Source of the DNA: Actinomycetes bacterium | GTDB taxonomy: Bacteria; Actinomycetota; Actinomycetes; Actinomycetales; Demequinaceae | Direction: 5' to 3' | Length of the DNA: 7,170 nucleotides | Assembly (NCBI GenBank): GCA_023428185.1 | Contig: JAEYYZ010000211.1 | Span: 1-7,170 of the forward strand | Part shown: piece by piece, positions 5,811 through 7,170 of the stretch | How the letters are laid out: each line of letters begins with the position of its first letter | Position numbering within the stretch: position 1 is the stretch's first letter | Notes under the pieces: generated by a model | What the model was told of the DNA's origin: nothing | Database searches by the model: none | What the model saw: only the letters and a program-made list of their open reading frames with translations | Program-made: the position numbers and the translations under genes

Positions 5811-7170
5811 ATGAGCGACCCCACCTCCGCACCCGCGCCCGCAGGCCCCACAAGCCTTGACCAGTCGAGCTTCTCCCCCACCGTGCGTCCTCAAGATGAC
5901 TTCTTCAGGTACGTGAATGGTCCATGGTTGGACACCCACGTGATTCCGGACGACAGGGCCGCGGACGGTAGTTTCCACGCATTGAGGGACGATGCCGAGG
6001 CGCACGTGCGCACCATCATTGAGGAGGCGGGGCCACACACCACCATCGGCGCGCTCTACGCGAGCTTCATGGACACCGAACGCGTGGATGCTTTGGGCAC
6101 TGCCCCGCTTGAAGCTGACCTGGATCTCGTGGACGGTGCGGCCAACCACCAGGCGTTGGCCGCCGCTCTAGGCACTCTCGAAACCACTGGCGTGGGCGGC
6201 CTGCTCGGTTTCTACGTCTTCGCGGACAAGCGTGACCCCCAACGCAATGTGGTCTACCTCGAGCAAAGCGGCTTAGGGCTTCCCGACGAGGCGTACTACC
6301 GCGAGGATCTGCACGCTCAAACGCGCGAGAAGTACGTGGCGCACATTTCGCGCATGGCCGCGCTCGCCAGCCTCGACATTGACGCGGCGACCGTGATGGC
6401 CTTTGAGACTGCCCTTGCAGCGCATCACTGGGACGTGGTCCGCAGGCGAGAAGCCGACCTCACATACAACCCCACCACCTTGAGCGACCTTGAGACCGAC
6501 GCGCCTGGGTTTGCATGGCAAGCCTGGGCCGATGCCGTAGGCATGCCGGCTGAGGCGCATGGCTTACTCATTGCAGACGAACCCACCTTCTTCACCGGCG
6601 CCGCCCAGCTTTGGGCCCAAACCGACGTGGACACTCTCAAGCAATGGGCGAGGTGGCACGTGCTGAGCGCGCGCGCCGCTTACCTCACTCAAGAGATCTC
6701 GCGCGCCAACTTTGAGTTCTACGGCACCGTCCTGTCTGGGGCGCCTCAGCAACGCGACCGCTGGAAGCGTGGAGTGGGGTTTGTAGAAGGCGCCGTGGGC
6801 GAGTTGGTGGGCCAGGAATACGTCAAGCGGCACTTCCCGCCCGCGTATAAGGCCGAAATGCAGCAGTTGGTGGACAACCTCGTGGAGGCGTACCGCGAGT
6901 CCATCACCTCCATCTCGTGGATGACCCCTGAGACCAAGAAGCGCGCACTGGACAAGCTTGACGCCTTCACACCCAAGATCGGTTACCCGGACAAGTGGCG
7001 CGACTACACCGGCCTGGAGGTGAGCGCCGATGACCTGCTGGGCAATGTGCGCGCCACGAACCGCTTTGAGCAGGAATGGGAGTGGTCAAAGATCGGCAAG
7101 CCGGTGGACAACACCGAGTGGCTCATGACGCCGCAGACCGTCAACGCCTACTACTTGCCCACTGGCAACG
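5811..7170 (+). CDS. M13-family zinc metallopeptidase (PepO/neprilysin-like), 5' part
   Basis: The frame is open from 5811 to the window edge, giving 453 complete codons of a protein that in this family is usually about 650-700 residues. The first part has the M13 N-terminal hallmark DDFFRYVNGPWLDTHVIPDD (29-48). A mainly helical M13_N region follows, with SGLGLPDEAYY (about 153-163). The last residues seen are VNAYYLPTGN (444-453), containing the Asn-Ala-Tyr/Phe substrate-binding motif that precedes the zinc site in this family. The HEXXH and EXXXD zinc-ligand motifs should lie just beyond the window and cannot be checked. There is no signal peptide or N-terminal membrane anchor, unlike mammalian neprilysin but like the mycobacterial homologue Zmp1, so a cytosolic or non-classically exported peptidase acting on small peptides is likely. 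The start is set by AAGGTGG at 5799-5805 and by the short lead to the DDFF motif. Confidence 0.93.
   Translation, partial: MSDPTSAPAPAGPTSLDQSSFSPTVRPQDDFFRYVNGPWLDTHVIPDDRAADGSFHALRDDAEAHVRTIIEEAGPHTTIGALYASFMDTERVDALGTAPLEADLDLVDGAANHQALAAALGTLETTGVGGLLGFYVFADKRDPQRNVVYLEQSGLGLPDEAYYREDLHAQTREKYVAHISRMAALASLDIDAATVMAFETALAAHHWDVVRRREADLTYNPTTLSDLETDAPGFAWQAWADAVGMPAEAHGLLIADEPTFFTGAAQLWAQTDVDTLKQWARWHVLSARAAYLTQEISRANFEFYGTVLSGAPQQRDRWKRGVGFVEGAVGELVGQEYVKRHFPPAYKAEMQQLVDNLVEAYRESITSISWMTPETKKRALDKLDAFTPKIGYPDKWRDYTGLEVSADDLLGNVRATNRFEQEWEWSKIGKPVDNTEWLMTPQTVNAYYLPTGN

Noticed and set aside
5670..6149. A 159-codon minus-strand frame across the membrane protein / peptidase junction.
   Set aside because: It is antisense to a clear M13 peptidase N-terminus and has no recognisable features.

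Overview
The window looks like an ordinary chromosomal stretch of a high-GC actinomycete (Actinomycetota). The evidence is G/C-rich third codon positions, clear GGAGG-type ribosome binding sites, a RpiB of the mycobacterial (Glu-base) type, an Eis-family acetyltransferase and a soluble M13 peptidase. The protein styles suggest Micrococcales or a close relative, but that is an inference. I see no mobile element, phage gene, CRISPR array, tRNA or rRNA.

Left part (1-2000): a serine O-acetyltransferase gene (cysE, +) ends before a strong hairpin at 746-775. That hairpin separates it from a converging Dps ferritin-like gene (-). A 173-bp divergent region (1320-1492) then carries the starts of dps (leftward) and of a small CoA-binding-domain protein (rightward), with short direct and inverted repeats that could be operators.

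Middle part (2044-3887): an Eis-like GNAT acetyltransferase (+) runs tail-to-tail into rpiB (-), and their stop codons share four bases. A 129-bp divergent region follows, with a recognisable sigma-A-like promoter firing to the right.

Right part (3888-7170): a 617-residue membrane protein with a signal peptide, a six-cysteine ectodomain, a Pro/Ala/Ser linker and about nine membrane helices belongs to no family I can name. It is followed after 69 bp by the first 453 codons of an M13 (neprilysin/PepO-like) metallopeptidase that runs off the window before its HEXXH zinc site.

The genes do not form one pathway. They cover cysteine biosynthesis, iron storage and DNA protection, pentose phosphate metabolism, acetyl transfer and peptide degradation. 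The least explained element is the membrane protein. The most testable small observations are the C-terminal isoleucine of CysE, which would suit docking to cysteine synthase, and several starts where a -10-like hexamer sits six or seven bases before the start codon, suggesting leaderless transcripts.
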